Shown one piece after another: positions 12,673 to 14,423 of a stretch of DNA of 14,423 bases; the first letter of the stretch is position 1; each line of letters opens with the position of its first letter. A model generated the notes under the pieces. The model saw only the letters and a program-made list of their open reading frames with translations. It was not told the DNA's origin and searched no databases. The position numbers and the translations under genes were made by a program. This stretch comes from a candidate division Hyd24-12 bacterium UBA5074 (lineage in GTDB: Bacteria > Fermentibacterota > Fermentibacteria > Fermentibacterales > Fermentibacteraceae): contig DIAQ01000029.1 of NCBI GenBank assembly GCA_002414865.1, positions 509 to 14,931 of the forward strand, in the 5' to 3' direction.

Positions 12673-14423
12673 CTAGCGCAGGACCGTGACCCTCGCCGAT
12701 GCGGAGGAGCCGGGGCCCTCGAGCCTCATGAAGTAGACGCCCGGGGCCAGGTCGAGCGTGCCGAGGCCGAAGGATGCGGATCCCTCGAGCTCGCCGGAGA
12801 AGGGCACCGCGACAAGGCGGCCGGACAGGTCGTACACTGAGAGCGCGGCCTGGCCGCTGCCGAAGACGGTGACGGTGGCCTGCCCGAGAACCGGGTTGGG
12901 GCAGCTGATGGAGAGCGGGGTGTAGCCCTCGCCCTCGCCGACGCCGGTCCCGGTGACGGTTATGACGCCCAGATAGGGCTTGAAGTTGTGCCTGCGGACG
13001 GTGACGAGCATGTCGCCGGTGGTTTCCGGACCGACATACAGAGTGATGCTGCCGTTCTCGGTGAAGCCGCGCTCGTACACCTCGTCGCCCTTCCAGAGGC
13101 AGACGAGAGCGTCGTCCGTGGCCCCGGAGACGGTGATCGTCACCGGACCGGTCCCGCTGATGCTGGCGGGGTGCGACACGCTCTGTGTGCCGGGCACGCC
13201 GCCCGCGAGCTGCCAGGTCCACATCTCGGCAGAGGGGTCACCCATGAGGTTGTAGCCCTCGAAGTAGTACTTGGTCATCCCGCCGCCCGAGTAGTAGGAG
13301 TAGAGGTGCAGCTTGCCGCCGTCGAGCCAGCACATGGACCAGGGGATGCTCTGGCCGAGGAAGTAGTCGTACTCGCCGCGCTGCTGGACGTCGTCCTGAT
13401 CCCAGTAGGTGGACGGGACGGAACCCCAGAACCAGAGGCCGCCGCGGCCTGCCGTGCGCGTCCAGGTCTCCGCCCAGCAGGTGCCGGTGGCGTAGTCGCC
13501 CGTGAGGCACGCGTGGGAGATGACGCCGGGGTACATGTACTCGTTCGTGAGCTGGTTGAAGTCGCTCTGGCCGTATGCCATGTCGCCCCAGCTCGTCTGG
13601 GAGCCGTGGCCGGAGAACGTCAGCATGGACTCGCCCTGGTTGACGGCCGCCGTCACCTGAGCCGCGGATGCGCCGTAGGTGTGCGGATACAGCTTGTCGG
13701 AGGTGTAGCCCAGAGGGTCGCAGTAGGTGGAGATGCAGTAGTTGTGCGTGCCTTCGCTGACGCTGTAGTTGTCGCTGCTGGCGATCCAGCCGGCGCTCTG
13801 CATCCAGCTCCCCGAGCCGGCGTAGTTCCACTGCTCGTAATCGATGAGCCTCTGCTCCATCAGCATGCACTGGGCAGCGTTCTGGACCGAGAAGCGGCCG
13901 ATGAACGCATCGGGAATCCAGCCGCCGTCATCCAGGCAGACGTAGTACAGGTCTGTCACTCCGCTGTACTCGGTGGCCGCACAGCCCGGGATCTGGTTGG
14001 TCTCGCCGACCAGCAGCACGTACTGCGGAGGCGTGTCCCAGGTCTGGATGGCATTGAGGATGTAGTTCCTTATCTCGGTGGCCGTGGTTCCGGTCTCCGC
14101 CGTGGAGACGAGGGTGACGGGGTAGCCGCTCCGCGTCTTCCAGATGACGAAGGCGTCCATGGCCGTCTCGTAGTAGTCCGGAGCGGCGACGATGAGATAA
14201 CCGCCCATCGGGGAATCGGTGCGGTCCTCGAACGTGCCGTAGTTCGCCACGGTGCCGGACAGCAGGGCCTCGAACCCGGTGGCCGCGTAGCGGTCCGCCT
14301 GGGCGAAGCTGCCTGCCACGTCCCCGCCCTCGTAGGTGAGCGTGATCGTGGCGCCCGTGAGGACTTCGAGCGACTGATCAGAGGGATCGCCGCGGACGGG
14401 CATGACTTCCACTATCGCCAGGT
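12673..14423 (-). CDS. Gingipain-like C25 cysteine protease with C-terminal sorting domain (partial, N-terminus beyond right edge)
   Basis: The frame is open to the right edge; the GTG at 14412 is not a start, since codons before it (LAIVEVMPVRGD) continue a typical gingipain prodomain end. Residues below are numbered from 14412. The protease domain runs about 65-400: GGYLIVAAPDYY (70-81), an FVIWKTRSGYPVTLV strand-helix (88-102), YVLLVGET (131-138), catalytic His269 in TFSGHGSQTSWG, catalytic Cys302 in SHACLTGDY, and YNLMGDPSAE (387-396), all typical of family C25. An Ig-like beta domain (about 405-487) follows, then a terminal FlgD-Ig/type A sorting domain (about 500-579: SCPNPVLGQATVTVF, YDLSGRLV, LAPGVYFMRL). 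It is therefore a secreted or surface protease, probably exported by a type IX-like system. Substrate preference cannot be read. A strong terminator follows the stop codon. Confidence 0.93.
   Translation of the reverse strand, partial: LAIVEVMPVRGDPSDQSLEVLTGATITLTYEGGDVAGSFAQADRYAATGFEALLSGTVANYGTFEDRTDSPMGGYLIVAAPDYYETAMDAFVIWKTRSGYPVTLVSTAETGTTATEIRNYILNAIQTWDTPPQYVLLVGETNQIPGCAATEYSGVTDLYYVCLDDGGWIPDAFIGRFSVQNAAQCMLMEQRLIDYEQWNYAGSGSWMQSAGWIASSDNYSVSEGTHNYCISTYCDPLGYTSDKLYPHTYGASAAQVTAAVNQGESMLTFSGHGSQTSWGDMAYGQSDFNQLTNEYMYPGVISHACLTGDYATGTCWAETWTRTAGRGGLWFWGSVPSTYWDQDDVQQRGEYDYFLGQSIPWSMCWLDGGKLHLYSYYSGGGMTKYYFEGYNLMGDPSAEMWTWQLAGGVPGTQSVSHPASISGTGPVTITVSGATDDALVCLWKGDEVYERGFTENGSITLYVGPETTGDMLVTVRRHNFKPYLGVITVTGTGVGEGEGYTPLSISCPNPVLGQATVTVFGSGQAALSVYDLSGRLVAVPFSGELEGSASFGLGTLDLAPGVYFMRLEGPGSSASARVTVLR

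Noticed and set aside
14401..14412. Treating the GTG at 14412 as the protease start
   Set aside because: The frame stays open to the edge and the upstream codons read as a continuing prodomain; a start here would leave a secreted protease with no signal peptide.

Overview
This is a GC-rich, densely coded bacterial window with nine genes, two of them cut by the window edges, and only four gaps, the largest 140 bp. The C-terminal gene is a gingipain-like (C25) protease ending in a FlgD-Ig/type IX-like sorting domain. Together with diderm-type envelope genes this suggests an uncultured FCB-group lineage (for example Fermentibacteria or Eisenbacteria-like). That placement is inferred from gene content; no marker gene is present to confirm it.

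Layout. (1) From 4269 leftward off the left edge runs a minus-strand cluster of five genes: a TPR-like protein, a DUF1015 protein, a small NTF2-like lipoprotein whose GTG start overlaps the DUF1015 stop, a four-helix small membrane protein, and an SppA-type S49 peptidase with an unusual N-terminal beta-rich extension. The last is truncated by the window. Spacing is tight (76, -4, 1 and 64 bp), as in an operon. (2) Divergently, from 4410 to 10272 on the plus strand, lie addB and addA, a two-gene recombinational-repair operon. AddB carries the four-cysteine iron-sulphur 'staple' around a PD-(D/E)XK nuclease. AddA carries all UvrD-type helicase motifs plus a second nuclease domain. (3) Converging on addA, and overlapping its 3' end by 11 bp, is a minus-strand 775-aa signalling protein: a degenerate receiver followed by PAS, GAF, PAS and GAF-like modules with no recognisable output domain. 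(4) Upstream of it on the same strand, cut by the right edge, is the C25 cysteine protease, separated by a strong GC-rich cUUCGg hairpin terminator.

How the genes fit together. AddA and AddB form one DNA-end-processing complex that resects double-strand breaks for RecA. The minus-strand cluster looks envelope-directed (lipoprotein, membrane protein, membrane-associated peptidase), but the role of DUF1015 there is unknown. The orphan sensor and the secreted protease are neighbours, but the terminator between them argues against one transcript.

I see no tRNA, rRNA, CRISPR array, insertion sequence or phage gene. The most unusual items are the SppA extension, the output-less sensor with an inactivated receiver, and the uncharacterised DUF1015 cluster. 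None of these is proof of a new system.
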